Positions 8,003-17,204 of a DNA stretch of 42,166 nucleotides are shown here, piece by piece. The stretch comes from an uncultured Lachnospiraceae bacterium. Lineage in GTDB: Bacteria; Bacillota; Clostridia; Lachnospirales; Lachnospiraceae. Position numbers and translations under genes: made by a program. The DNA is taken from contig CACWHK010000045.1 in assembly GCA_902760755.1 (NCBI GenBank), positions 1 to 42,166 on the forward strand. Reading direction: 5' to 3'. The notes beneath the pieces are model-generated. The model saw only the letters and a program-made list of their open reading frames with translations, ran no database searches and was not told the DNA's origin. Positions within the stretch are counted from its first letter, which is position 1, and each line of letters opens with the position of its first letter.

Positions 8003-9733
8003 TTATTCTTCCTCATCCTCCGGTTCCGGACAGAACAGCAGGGTTTCCACATCATTTTCGCCGTATGCATACAGCTGCTCACGGATATACTCCTGCATAT
8101 GTGCCGGTGCCTTGATCACTATGATCTGAAGGAAGTTATCTACGTAATCCACCCACTTGGCGCGGATCTGCAGCAGATCCTGATCCGTAGGCTCCTTGGT
8201 GATCTTGCTCCGGTCGAAGCTTACATCATCCTTGGATGTAAGGATCTCACGAAGTCCCATGGACTTATAGTTGATACCGTAGGCAATCTTCTGAATCTCC
8301 TCGGTCCGTACAAATGCGCAGTCATACATTTCTATGATCAGCGGAAGTACGGCTTCGGTGGGATCATCGAAGTAGTGACAGTAGTAGTACATGTCTTCCT
8401 TCTTGGTCAGCGCCTCGATATCCTGATTGTTATACCAGAGGAAGCGTCCGCCCTCGATCTTCGGTGCGTCTTCGTCGAACTTCTTGGCGAAGATGGCATC
8501 CCGCTTCTTCATCTTCTTCTTTTCCTTCTTCGGAACCGGGTTGTCCGAAAGGAACTCGCTCATCTCGGAAGGATCGTTGATGCCTGCCTCCGGATTCGTG
8601 GTCTGAACCGGACCTGCGGCATTTACGGTATGAATATTCACTGCATTTACGGGGTTGACCGTGATGGTCTCACCTGCCACCTGCAGGGAGTGGATCTCCT
8701 CGCCGTCCTCTTCCGCGGCCGGCTCGGCAAATGCGCTGTCTCCCAGAAATGCACTGTCGAAGGTGGTATCCAGCGTCTTCTTATCTTCCTCTTCCACCGC
8801 AAAGGCATTCTCGCCAAATGCGCTGTCCTCTTCGATCTCCGGCTTCTTACCGCTTCTGGCTGCCTTCACAGCCTCCACGATCTGATCCGCATTTGCAACC
8901 TGTGTCTTTGCAGTCAGGATATCTTCCTTCTCGGAAGCCTCTTCGGCCGTTGCCTCTGCTTCAGCCTCTTCCTGCTTCTTCAGTTCTGCGCGGACGCGGG
9001 CCACGGGGATTTCATCGGTATGTCCGAACTCTTCCTCATCATCCTCATCGTCCTCGTCGGATTCTTCCTCATCATCCTCTTCGGATTCTTCCGGAGCCTC
9101 TTCCGGTTCCTCATCGTAAGACGCTTCCTCTTCTTCCTCCTCCACCGGAGCTCTGGAAGCGGCCTTTGCCTCAGCCTCAGCCTCACTTGCCTTACGGGCA
9201 GCCATCTCAGCCTCTTCTGCAGCCTTCTGGGCCTTCTCCTTGGCAACACGGGCCTCCAGCTCAGCGGCCTTCGCCTTTGCCTGAAGGGCAGCCTCTACAA
9301 CAGCTGCAACCTCATCCCGGCTGTCCTGCTTCTCCGGGGATTCCTCCGGACGATCATCCTCGTCCTCCTCGTCCTCATCCTCGTCGCCGTCTCCGCTTTC
9401 GCGCTCGGCACGCTCGGCAGCCTTCTTTTCTTTCTTCTTATCTTTTTTACTCTTTTTATCCTTCTTCTTCGAACCGCGGTCCTCTTCCACGTCCTCGTCC
9501 TCTTCCTCGTCTTCCGCGTCATTCGAAGTGTACGTACGTTCCGTATACTCCTCGTCACTTTCCTTCTTTCCCTTGGAAAGAACCTTGATCGTCACGATCA
9601 CGAGAACGATCAGAAGGATCACAAGCACAGCAAGCAGTGCAATGCTGAACAAGGTAGTGGAATTCATCTTACTGAAGTCCAGGTTCAGATCATTTGCGAT
9701 ATTAGAACCCGTTTTTCCTATGCCCCAATTCAT
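8003..9733 (-). CDS. Highly acidic single-pass membrane protein, function unknown
   Basis: 576 aa from the ATG at 9733, which follows AAGGGAAAGG. An upstream extension of the frame lacks support. A short N-terminus precedes one membrane helix at about 28-50 (rich in L, V and I). Then comes a Lys-rich stretch and a very long low-complexity region of Glu, Asp and Ala, with coiled-coil-like AAEEAEMAARKASEAEAEAK near the middle. The last 160 or so residues look like a folded domain with LWYNNQDIEALTKKEDM, YYYCHYFDDPTEAVLPLI and KWVDYVDNFLQIIVIKAPAH. I do not recognise this domain. The helix followed by KVLSKGKKE suggests the charged region is cytoplasmic. Neighbours are tRNA-charging genes, but it has its own promoter. 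A 5' leader hairpin (CGGGTC/GACCCG, 9765-9780) precedes the start. Confidence 0.75.
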   Translation of the reverse strand: MNWGIGKTGSNIANDLNLDFSKMNSTTLFSIALLAVLVILLIVLVIVTIKVLSKGKKESDEEYTERTYTSNDAEDEEEDEDVEEDRGSKKKDKKSKKDKKKEKKAAERAERESGDGDEDEDEEDEDDRPEESPEKQDSRDEVAAVVEAALQAKAKAAELEARVAKEKAQKAAEEAEMAARKASEAEAEAKAASRAPVEEEEEEASYDEEPEEAPEESEEDDEEESDEDDEDDEEEFGHTDEIPVARVRAELKKQEEAEAEATAEEASEKEDILTAKTQVANADQIVEAVKAARSGKKPEIEEDSAFGENAFAVEEEDKKTLDTTFDSAFLGDSAFAEPAAEEDGEEIHSLQVAGETITVNPVNAVNIHTVNAAGPVQTTNPEAGINDPSEMSEFLSDNPVPKKEKKKMKKRDAIFAKKFDEDAPKIEGGRFLWYNNQDIEALTKKEDMYYYCHYFDDPTEAVLPLIIEMYDCAFVRTEEIQKIAYGINYKSMGLREILTSKDDVSFDRSKITKEPTDQDLLQIRAKWVDYVDNFLQIIVIKAPAHMQEYIREQLYAYGENDVETLLFCPEPEDEEE

Positions 9734-9797
9734 GTTAAAATACCTTTCCCTTCGATCTGTCATCCGGGTCTTCTGACCCGTTTGCATACACGTTGAT

Positions 9798-9826
9798 AGT
9801 ATACTACAATCCGAAAAGAATTTCAA
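9798..9826 (-). promoter_or_regulatory. Promoter of the acidic membrane protein gene
   Basis: TTGAAA at 9821-9826, 17-base spacer, TATACT at 9798-9803 on the minus strand. The predicted leader is about 58 bases. It is divergent from the gltX promoter, with about 45 bases between the two -35 boxes. Confidence 0.75.
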
Positions 9827-9871
9827 ATAGTATTCCGCGAAAGGATCCTCCCGAAGAAACAAAACTTTTCG

Positions 9872-9900
9872 TTTCCAATCGGCCTTATCCGTGGTACAAT
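9872..9900 (+). promoter_or_regulatory. Promoter of gltX
   Basis: TTTCCA at 9872-9877, 17-base spacer, TACAAT at 9895-9900. Transcription should begin near 9907, leaving a leader of about 27 bases with AAAGGA before the ATG at 9934. No T-box precedes gltX. Confidence 0.65.
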
Positions 9901-9933
9901 GGCTGATAGCAAAACGGCAGAAAGGACATCATT

Positions 9934-11382
9934 ATGGCAAAGGTCAGAACAAGATTCGCACCCAGCCCCACCGGCCGGATGCATGTGGGAAACTTACGTA
10001 CGGCGCTTTACGCTTATCTTATCGCTAAGCATGAGGGCGGTGACTTCATCCTCCGTATCGAGGATACCGACCAGGAGCGTGAGGTAGAGGGCGCTGTCGA
10101 TATCATTAATCGTACACTGGTAAAGACCGGTCTTCTCTGGGACGAGGGTCCGGACAAGGACGGCGGTGTCGGTCCCTACGTTCAGTCTGAGCGTATGGCC
10201 TCCGGCATTTACATGGAATATGCAAAGAAGCTGATCGAGCGTGGCGAGGCATACTACTGCTTCTGCGACGAGGAGCGTCTTAAGTCTCTGAAGACCGAGG
10301 TCGAGGGGAAGGAAGTCTTCCACTACGACAAGCACTGTCTCCACCTGTCCAAGGAAGAGGTACAGGCGAAGCTGGACGCAGGCGTGCCCTTCGTCATCCG
10401 TCAGAACAATCCGACGGAAGGAACCACCACCTTCGACGACGAGCTCTACGGTGCCATCACCGTTCCCAACGAGGAGCTGGATGATATGATCCTGATCAAG
10501 TCCGACGGCTTCCCGACCTACAACTTTGCAAACGTGGTGGATGATCACCTGATGGGCATCACCCACGTGGTCCGCGGAAATGAGTATCTCTCCAGTGCTC
10601 CGAAGTACAACCGACTCTACGAGGCCTTCGGCTGGGAGGTTCCGGTTTATATCCACTGCCCGCTGATTACGGATGAGACCCATGCCAAGCTCTCCAAGCG
10701 AAGCGGTCACTCCTCCTTCGAGGACCTTCTGGAGCAGGGCTTCCTGACGGAAGCCATCGTGAACTTCGTTGCCCTTCTCGGCTGGTGCCCGGAGGACAAT
10801 CAGGAGATCTTCTCCCTGGAAGAGCTGACGAAGGCATTTAATTATCACAACATGTCCAAATCTCCGGCGGTTCTGGATATGACCAAGCTGAAGTGGATGA
10901 ACGGCGAGTACATGAAGGCCATGGACCCGGAGAAGTTCTATGAGATGGCTCTCCCGTATCTTCAGGAAGCCGTAAAGAGCCCGGTCGACTTAAAGAAGGT
11001 TGCCGCCATGGTCCAGTCCCGGATCGAAATCTTCCCGGATATCGCCGGACAGGTGGACTTCATCGATGCGGTTCCGGAGTATGACACAGAACTCTACACC
11101 CATAAGAAGATGAAGACAAACGCTGAGAATTCTCTTACCCTTCTTACCGAAGTGCTTCCGGTGCTGGAGGCAGCTGAGGATTTCTCAAACGACGCGCTCT
11201 TTGCAGCACTGCAGGAATTTGCCGCTGCCCATGAGTATAAGACCGGCTTCGTGATGTGGCCGATCCGCACTGCGGTCTCCGGCAAGGCTGCCACCCCGGG
11301 CGGCGCCACCGAGCTTCTTTCCCTGCTCGGGAAGGAGGAATCCATCAAGCGCATCAAGGCAGCCATCGAGAAGCTGTCGTAA
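9934..11382 (+). CDS. gltX: Glutamyl-tRNA synthetase
   Basis: 482 aa class I synthetase, normal length, charging glutamate onto tRNA. The HIGH-type signature appears as HVGN in [20 protein letters not shown]. The KMSKS-type loop is KLSKR in [24 protein letters not shown] and the C-terminal helical anticodon-binding region are present. It is the only plus-strand gene in the window. Because gatCAB is present at 20.8-24.0 kb and no glnS is seen here, this enzyme may also charge tRNA-Gln with Glu for GatCAB to amidate. That is inference, not visible in the sequence. It converges on the wall-binding protein operon at a shared terminator. Confidence 0.98.
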   Translation: MAKVRTRFAPSPTGRMHVGNLRTALYAYLIAKHEGGDFILRIEDTDQEREVEGAVDIINRTLVKTGLLWDEGPDKDGGVGPYVQSERMASGIYMEYAKKLIERGEAYYCFCDEERLKSLKTEVEGKEVFHYDKHCLHLSKEEVQAKLDAGVPFVIRQNNPTEGTTTFDDELYGAITVPNEELDDMILIKSDGFPTYNFANVVDDHLMGITHVVRGNEYLSSAPKYNRLYEAFGWEVPVYIHCPLITDETHAKLSKRSGHSSFEDLLEQGFLTEAIVNFVALLGWCPEDNQEIFSLEELTKAFNYHNMSKSPAVLDMTKLKWMNGEYMKAMDPEKFYEMALPYLQEAVKSPVDLKKVAAMVQSRIEIFPDIAGQVDFIDAVPEYDTELYTHKKMKTNAENSLTLLTEVLPVLEAAEDFSNDALFAALQEFAAAHEYKTGFVMWPIRTAVSGKAATPGGATELLSLLGKEESIKRIKAAIEKLS

Positions 11383-11411
11383 GCATTTATAGATAGCTGA
11401 CAAAACAAAGA

Positions 11412-11459
11412 ATCAGGCCCGGTGATGTGTCATTTTCATGACACCCCACCGGGCCTGAT
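11412..11459. terminator. Bidirectional terminator between gltX and the wall-binding operon
   Basis: Long stem: outer arms pair 11412-11423 with 11448-11459, and an inner TGTCA/TGACA pair closes a small loop. Plus-strand reading gives CTTTTATTT after it and minus-strand reading gives TTCTTTGTTTTG. It serves both convergent transcripts. Confidence 0.9.
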
Positions 11460-11462
11460 CTT

Positions 11463-12566
11463 TTATTTAATCCTTTCAGCTTTATGAATACTCCAGAAAT
11501 ACATGCCATACTCATATTTATAGCTTAATACGGCTCTATAGTACTCATCCTCAACATTATCACCGTAAGCCTCTTTGTATTCATCTGTACAAATATATGA
11601 ATAATCGATGTAATAATACACTCCGTCCGTCTTCACGGAATCAAAGTGAAACTCTGGCGGATCCCCGGCATGAACGTAGGAATCACAATAGTAATAATTC
11701 TTCTTGTAATGGTAATACTGAACTGGCCCGGCATACTTAACACCGGTATCTTTCATGAACTTATTAACTTCAGTATCAGAGATATTCATAACCGTCGTGA
11801 GGAGCCACTTTACATCCGCTTCAGAAACAGAATAATAGCCGATCCCGGAATCCTCCAGTTTTTTCAGAGGGTCTTTCCGAACCTCCCAATTACTATCGCC
11901 TTCATGCCAGGTTCTGTATACCGGTGCACACCAGCAGAAATAACGTGAACCGAGAAAGTCTTCGCAATCAGTAACCGTTGCACTCTTTGCATTATAATCT
12001 TTTGAACTACGACAGCCATAGGAATCCAGCAAGATCCTTAGTTCATCCCCCGGAAGACTATCAGGATCTACGCTTTTCTTGCTGTTCTTCGGGAGATTGT
12101 TACCAACCCACGCCCCATCGGCACCCACATAATCGTTTCCGATCCACTGATTAATAGCTACATATCCACTTTTGTAAAAATAATAGTACTTGCCGTTGAT
12201 CCTTAACCATTGGTTCTTCGGATACCAACCGGTCTTGTCGGTGAACCACCACTTCTTTCCGGACTTCTTCCACGTTCCGCCAGAATTCCTCATGCTGGCT
12301 GCGCCGTTCTTTGCCAGCCAGTAGCCGTCACGGTATGCTTCCGTCTCCATGTAGCCGTCCGAACCGAAGTAGTACCACTTCCCGGAGTACTTCACCCATT
12401 CATTCTTCGCATAACTTCCGTCGGAGTAGCTGTACCACCAGCCCTTCTTCGTCTGCTTCCAGGTACCGGTCTTCGCATCCGCCGTATCGGCCATTCCCAT
12501 CATGCATGTAAAGAACAGCATCCCAAGAAGCATCAGTCTGCAAATGTTCCTCTTCATTGTTCTCAT
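11463..12566 (-). CDS. Secreted wall-binding repeat protein with unrecognised C-terminal domain
   Basis: 367 aa. The start at 12566 follows GGAGGGGG. It has a signal peptide to about 31 (cleavage near DTADA), then five or so aromatic cell-wall-binding repeats of the choline-binding type at about 33-155 (GKWYYFGSDGYM, KWWFTDKTGWYPKNQW). The C-terminal part, about 170-367, has no known enzyme motif that I can see. It matches the C-terminus of the LRR protein encoded upstream: EADVKWLLTTVMNISD here against EKDAKWYAKWVLNMSD there, and VLSYKYEYGMYFWSIHKAE against VLTRRYGKGKSFWSIYMIE. It is the last gene of the four-gene operon. The repeat segment is nearly identical in DNA to that of the next gene. 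Confidence 0.82.
   Translation of the reverse strand: MRTMKRNICRLMLLGMLFFTCMMGMADTADAKTGTWKQTKKGWWYSYSDGSYAKNEWVKYSGKWYYFGSDGYMETEAYRDGYWLAKNGAASMRNSGGTWKKSGKKWWFTDKTGWYPKNQWLRINGKYYYFYKSGYVAINQWIGNDYVGADGAWVGNNLPKNSKKSVDPDSLPGDELRILLDSYGCRSSKDYNAKSATVTDCEDFLGSRYFCWCAPVYRTWHEGDSNWEVRKDPLKKLEDSGIGYYSVSEADVKWLLTTVMNISDTEVNKFMKDTGVKYAGPVQYYHYKKNYYYCDSYVHAGDPPEFHFDSVKTDGVYYYIDYSYICTDEYKEAYGDNVEDEYYRAVLSYKYEYGMYFWSIHKAERIK
12214..12483 (-). repeat. 270-bp direct repeat, copy 1 (wall-binding repeat coding)
   Basis: Nearly identical, without length change, to 13489-13758. It encodes the start of the mature protein and the first wall-binding repeats of two adjacent genes. High silent-site identity suggests recent duplication or gene conversion, and the pair could recombine to fuse the two genes. 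Confidence 0.85.
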
Positions 12567-12584
12567 CGTTTCCCCCTCCGGTTG

Positions 12585-13838
12585 TTACTTTCTGATGTAG
12601 TCCCGGGGCGCATAGGCTCCTGCCGGGTACTGCACGTTGATCCGGTCAGACTTCAAAGTATAATATACCTTCGAAGTTCCCCCGTTGTAGTATTCATAAG
12701 CAACCTTCTTTGTGACATCTTCGAAGTATAACGTCTTCTTTGTTTCAAATGTGGATTCCCCGGATGCAGTCAGACCTCTGGCCACTACCACGATTCCGTC
12801 ATCCATCACCTTTGTTACCTGCAGTGTATCCGTCTCGCTATAGGCATAGGTTCCCTTCCACTTCTCCACATCGGTAACGTTGAAGACGGAGATCAGCTTC
12901 CGTCTTAACTCATCGTAGGTAAGCCACTGGATCTCTGCACTGTTTTTACGATTTCCGTAGAGAGTCGTGATCTTTGCCTCATACTCGCTCTGGGTAACTG
13001 AGCTGCCGTCCCATTTCCAGCTATACTGCGCAGTGTCACCCTCGCCCTTTCCAAGTTCCTTGAATGCTCCGGAGTTCAGCTGACAGATCAACGTAGAACG
13101 TTCGCCCTTATAGGTATCATCATCCAGCAGCTTTCCGCTCTTCGGGATATACTCCAGGTTCCCGTCATTCAGTGTCTTAGTCGCTGCTTTACCCGATTGG
13201 AAGGTCACGATGGTTGCCGCTCCGTGCTTTCCTTTCTTCATCAAAAGCTCCGGTGTAGAGTTGTTGTCCAGATAGATCAGAGCATACTTCGGACCGTACG
13301 GCGCGTAGGATGCCGCGTCCGCGTTATAAACATCCGCCAGTGCCAGGTACTTCAGAGCCCAATCTCTGGAAGGTTTCGATACCCACTGTCCGTTCGCGTT
13401 GACACAATCCTGACCGATCCATTCGTTGGTCACAAGATACCCATCAGCCCCGAAGTAGTAATAATACCCGTCGATCTTCAGCCACATCTTCTTCGGATAC
13501 CATCCGGTCTTATCGGTGAACCACCACTTCTTTCCGGACTTCTTCCACGTTCCGCCAGAATTCCTCATGCTGGCTGCGCCGTTCTTTGCAAGCCAATAGC
13601 CGTCACGGTACGCTTCCGTCTCCATATAGCCGTCCGAGCCGAAGTAGTACCATTTCCCTGAGTACTTCACCCATTCATTCTTTGCATAGCTTCCGTCGGA
13701 ATAGCTGTACCACCAGCCCTTTTTCGTCTGCTTCCAGGTACCGGTCTTCGCATCCGCCTGATAACCGCCAACAGCCACCGCAGTCAGAAGAAAACAAACT
13801 GCGATCACAACGCTGAGTTTTTGCTTCATTCTCTTCAT
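12585..13838 (-). CDS. Secreted wall-binding repeat protein, C-terminal function unknown
   Basis: 417 aa. The start at 13838 lies two bases after the stop codon of the LRR gene, implying translational coupling. Signal peptide to about 30 (YQADA), aromatic wall-binding repeats at about 31-160, then a C-terminal region of about 255 residues. That region contains YALIYLDNNSTPELLMKKG, a pattern seen in secreted clostridial proteins of unknown role, and a beta-rich end (KTLYFEDVTKKVAYEYY). No catalytic motif is evident. This C-terminus is not related to those of the two operon partners, although the N-terminal half is almost the same as in the downstream gene. Confidence 0.82.
   Translation of the reverse strand: MKRMKQKLSVVIAVCFLLTAVAVGGYQADAKTGTWKQTKKGWWYSYSDGSYAKNEWVKYSGKWYYFGSDGYMETEAYRDGYWLAKNGAASMRNSGGTWKKSGKKWWFTDKTGWYPKKMWLKIDGYYYYFGADGYLVTNEWIGQDCVNANGQWVSKPSRDWALKYLALADVYNADAASYAPYGPKYALIYLDNNSTPELLMKKGKHGAATIVTFQSGKAATKTLNDGNLEYIPKSGKLLDDDTYKGERSTLICQLNSGAFKELGKGEGDTAQYSWKWDGSSVTQSEYEAKITTLYGNRKNSAEIQWLTYDELRRKLISVFNVTDVEKWKGTYAYSETDTLQVTKVMDDGIVVVARGLTASGESTFETKKTLYFEDVTKKVAYEYYNGGTSKVYYTLKSDRINVQYPAGAYAPRDYIRK
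13489..13758 (-). repeat. 270-bp direct repeat, copy 2 (wall-binding repeat coding)
   Basis: Partner of 12214-12483, offset 1275 bp in the same orientation. Most differences between copies are third-codon changes. Confidence 0.85.
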
Positions 13839-13840
13839 CC

Positions 13841-16066
13841 CTATTTCTCCCCCGTCTCAATCATGTAAATGCTCCAGAAGCTTTTTCCCTTTCCGTACCG
13901 TCTTGTAAGAACGGCGTGCATTTTTGTATCATCTACTGTACTTTTTGAGTTATATAAATGCAGGGTGTAGTCAACATAATAATTCGAACCGTCTGTAGAA
14001 ACCGATACTTTGGTCACTTCATATCCGGGGCCGCCGATTCCCGGCTCCCAGAAGTAATAATAGCCTTCCTTCAGGTAATAGTTTGTGTCTGATTTTCGCT
14101 GTGCCAGCCTGATCTGCTCATCAGACATATTCAGAACCCACTTGGCATACCACTTTGCATCCTTTTCAGACACCAGATACTTGGAAAGATATGACGGGAC
14201 CTTCCCCAGAGGATCTTCTCCGGATAGTTTTTTTGCCGCAACCGGGGATCCCTTTCGGCATAAATCCCTATAGAAGAAAAGTTCACTCCATTCGGCAGAG
14301 GACGCAAATTCATGATCATAATACCGGTGATACTGTCCATACCATTCCAGAAGGGAGATCATGTCCGTATAGTCCGGAACCTGGGAAGCACATAAATCCT
14401 TCCAATCCACTGGAGGAACCTTTCCTGCATACGATCCGTCCGACCCGACGTAGTAGTTTCCAATCCACTGATTCACCGCAAGAAAGCCATTCTTCATGAA
14501 GTAATACTCTTTTCCGTCAATCGTCAGCCAGCGTTCCTTTGCATACCATCCCGTCTGATCTCCGAACCACCAGCGGGATCCGCTTTTTCTCCATGTGGCC
14601 ATCCGTTTCGTATTGCAGACGCCTTTACTATCCAGCCAGTAACCATCCCTATATGCACTCGTTTCCATGCTTCCGTCATCACGGAAATAATAGTATTTAC
14701 CTGACAGCATCTTCCATCCGGTCTGCATGAGCCCCTGAGATGAGAAATAATACCAGTAACCACTGATTTTCTTCCAACCGGTCTGCATGACTCCGGTCGA
14801 GCCGAAATAATACCATTTCCCGTTGATCTGCTTCCATCCGGTCACCATGTAACCGTTTGAACCGAAATAGTACCATTTTCCGCTCTCACTGATCCAGTCA
14901 TCCTTCGCATAGGTCCCATCCATATACAGGTACCACCACTTCGATCCGCTCTTCTTCCAGCCGATCCTGTCCGTAATTACTTTGGTTCGGGTATCCACCG
15001 TAAGGTGATACTGCGTGCCATAGCCCTCGCGCTCATATTGATAAAAAAAACCATCCCGGTAGGACTGCTTCGCACTCTTTATCCCAAGATAATGGCCAAT
15101 CAGCTCCTTATTCTTTACGATCACGAGATACTCCATACCCGAATTCTGAGCTCCCAGCTCATGCAGATTGGGACACTGGCTGAGATCCAGTGACGTGATG
15201 GAATTAGAGCCACAGTAAAGAAATGACAAACGTGTATTTTTTCTGACATACAGATCTGACAGATGATTGACTGAGCAGTCCAGAATCCAAAGCCGATTCA
15301 AATTCTCAACATCCAAGGTACTGATACTATTGGTGGAGCAATTCAGATAGGTGATCAATGGATTGTTGCTGACATCCAGAGCCGTGAGGCAATTTTCCGC
15401 ACACGCGAGCTCCTCCAACTTCACGTTTTTAGAAACATCCAATGAGCTGATCAGATTAGATGATACAAACAGCCTCTTCAGTTCCGGGTTTGCCGAAGTA
15501 TCTATCCCGGTTAACTGATTATCCGTACAAAATAAATCCACAATATTGCTTAAACCGTTAACATTCAGCTCCGTCAGGGCATTTTCCGAACAATCCAAAG
15601 TCTCCAGCTTCGTGTTTGCAGAAAGATCCAGATTTGTCAGCCCGCAATTTCTACACATAAGATACTTCAGTTCCGTATTCTCAGAAAGATTCAAACCCGA
15701 AAGTGTTGTATTCGTGATCTCAAGATCCAGAAGTGCTTTATTATGACTAAGATCAAGGCTTTCAATCTGTCCATAGTCACATGTTAATTCCGTAAGCGAT
15801 GTTAGCACCTCGATCCCCTTCAGGCTTTTCATATCATGTTCAACATATATATATGTGGCCAGCTCGATCTCTTCTTCACTGAGGAATCCATTCCAGTCAT
15901 GATCAAACTCTTTTTTTATATACGTACGAACCGCTTCATCGGAAAATGTATCCTGAATCGATATTCCTTCCTCCTCTGCTTCCGCCTGAAATCCGGTCAT
16001 CCCCAGTATGCCCGCTGAAAGAAGGAACCCTGCCATTATGGCGATCACTCTGCCTTTTCTTTTCAT
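13841..16066 (-). CDS. Secreted LRR protein with wall-binding repeats
   Basis: 741 aa. Signal peptide to about 31 (FQAEA). An EF-hand-like calcium loop DHDWNGFLSEEE lies near 50. A leucine-rich-repeat domain covers about 60-310 with a period near 21 residues (LDLSHNKALLDLEI, LDCSENALTELNV, LNCSTNSISTLDV), of the short clostridial/internalin-like type. Aromatic wall-binding repeats span about 350-565 (GKWYYFGSTGVMQTGWKK). The last 170 residues match the C-terminus of the gene at 11463. LRRs of this kind commonly mediate protein contact at the surface, so an adhesin or wall-scaffold role is plausible but not shown. It overlaps the YihY gene by ATGA and has its own GGAGGAA ribosome site. Confidence 0.87.
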   Translation of the reverse strand: MKRKGRVIAIMAGFLLSAGILGMTGFQAEAEEEGISIQDTFSDEAVRTYIKKEFDHDWNGFLSEEEIELATYIYVEHDMKSLKGIEVLTSLTELTCDYGQIESLDLSHNKALLDLEITNTTLSGLNLSENTELKYLMCRNCGLTNLDLSANTKLETLDCSENALTELNVNGLSNIVDLFCTDNQLTGIDTSANPELKRLFVSSNLISSLDVSKNVKLEELACAENCLTALDVSNNPLITYLNCSTNSISTLDVENLNRLWILDCSVNHLSDLYVRKNTRLSFLYCGSNSITSLDLSQCPNLHELGAQNSGMEYLVIVKNKELIGHYLGIKSAKQSYRDGFFYQYEREGYGTQYHLTVDTRTKVITDRIGWKKSGSKWWYLYMDGTYAKDDWISESGKWYYFGSNGYMVTGWKQINGKWYYFGSTGVMQTGWKKISGYWYYFSSQGLMQTGWKMLSGKYYYFRDDGSMETSAYRDGYWLDSKGVCNTKRMATWRKSGSRWWFGDQTGWYAKERWLTIDGKEYYFMKNGFLAVNQWIGNYYVGSDGSYAGKVPPVDWKDLCASQVPDYTDMISLLEWYGQYHRYYDHEFASSAEWSELFFYRDLCRKGSPVAAKKLSGEDPLGKVPSYLSKYLVSEKDAKWYAKWVLNMSDEQIRLAQRKSDTNYYLKEGYYYFWEPGIGGPGYEVTKVSVSTDGSNYYVDYTLHLYNSKSTVDDTKMHAVLTRRYGKGKSFWSIYMIETGEK

Positions 16067-17130
16067 GCCTGTTCCTCCGATCCTTTTTCTTCGCTTTCTT
16101 CGAGATGCAAGGAATTATCTTCCGGTTCTTCTATCGGTTCTTCTATCGATTCCTCTTTCGGCTCTTCTCCCGTTTTTTTCTTCGCCTTCATCCCGAATTT
16201 CTTCAGCTTTTTCAGCTTCTTCGGCTTCTTCAGCCAGGGGAATACCCTGGAGAATCTGGCTCTCCAGACTGCCCGTTTTGCGGCCTTTTTCTCTTCGATC
16301 CGGTCCGCCCATTCTCTCAGTACGTACTTGTATAAAAATGCATTCAGATGCGCACCGAAGAAGATGATGTTCACCATGAGATAGATCCAGAACAGCAGGA
16401 AGATGATGGTTGTCAGCGATCCGTACATATAGGACTGCTTCATGGCATACTCGATATAGTAGGAGAAGCCCCAGGAGATCAGGGACCACGCTCCTGCCGC
16501 GAAGATTGCCCCCGGGATCTGGCACCGGGTTGATAGCTTACGCTTGGGCAGCTTCGCATACATAAGCAGGATCAGCAGAAATGCGATCAGGAAGGATACA
16601 ACGCCCTTGATGTTCATCAGGTAGTCCATAATACCCTTCAAATGCTCAAAGTTATTTCCGATGGATTCGGCCAGTTGCCTGCCGAAGATGCTGACTGCTG
16701 CAAGCAGCACCAGAAAGACTACAAAGACTGCAGTGTAGAAGACGCTGATCAGCCGGGAAATCAGGAAGTTCCGGTTATCTCTGGACCGGTAAATCTCATT
16801 CAGGCCATCCCGGATCGCCATGATTCCCTTGGAGGCAGACCAGAGTCCGGCCACGACCGAAATGATGGTAACCCCGGGAGATCCTTTGGAATAAATGTCA
16901 TTGATGGTACTCCGAACAAAGCCCGAAAGGTCCTTCGGGAAGATCTTCACCAGAATATCCACCAGCGTTTCCTCGGAAAAGGAAAGCAGCGGCATCAGCG
17001 AAAGCAGAATATTCAGAAGGGGGAAAATGGAAAGAAAGATAAAGAAGGCAGACTGACCCGCAAAGGCTGACACATGTTCATCCTTTGTCCCGTCAAAATA
17101 CTCGATGATATTTCCGATCCACTTCTTCAC
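16063..17130 (-). CDS. YihY/BrkB family membrane protein with charged tail
   Basis: 355 aa, GTG start at 17130 behind GGGGGGAAG. About six membrane helices between residues 25 and 265 carry the family blocks SAFFIFLSIFPLL, GLWSASKGIMAIRDGLNEIY and YGSLTTIIFLLFWIYLMVNI. YihY (old name ribonuclease BN family) members are inner-membrane proteins of uncertain function, and the nuclease label is obsolete. After the core comes an unusual tail of about 80 residues: a Lys-rich stretch (KKPKKLKKLKKFGMK) then a Glu-rich end (EEPKEESIEEPIEEPEDN), probably cytoplasmic. Its stop overlaps the LRR gene start, so it leads the operon. A 6S RNA gene lies upstream and no clear promoter was seen between them. 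Confidence 0.9.
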   Translation of the reverse strand: MKKWIGNIIEYFDGTKDEHVSAFAGQSAFFIFLSIFPLLNILLSLMPLLSFSEETLVDILVKIFPKDLSGFVRSTINDIYSKGSPGVTIISVVAGLWSASKGIMAIRDGLNEIYRSRDNRNFLISRLISVFYTAVFVVFLVLLAAVSIFGRQLAESIGNNFEHLKGIMDYLMNIKGVVSFLIAFLLILLMYAKLPKRKLSTRCQIPGAIFAAGAWSLISWGFSYYIEYAMKQSYMYGSLTTIIFLLFWIYLMVNIIFFGAHLNAFLYKYVLREWADRIEEKKAAKRAVWRARFSRVFPWLKKPKKLKKLKKFGMKAKKKTGEEPKEESIEEPIEEPEDNSLHLEESEEKGSEEQA

Positions 17131-17164
17131 GACGCTTCCCCCCGAAAGCTAAAGATCCGTTTTA

Positions 17165-17200
17165 ACAAAGAAAAGCAGCCACACAGCTGCTTTTCTTTGT
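17165..17200 (-). terminator. Terminator of the 6S RNA gene
   Basis: 15-bp perfect stem (17165-17179 with 17186-17200), loop of six. The minus-strand 3' arm is itself T-rich (CTTTTCTTTGTT). It lies right after the closing helix of the 6S RNA. Confidence 0.85.
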
Positions 17201-17204
17201 ATTC

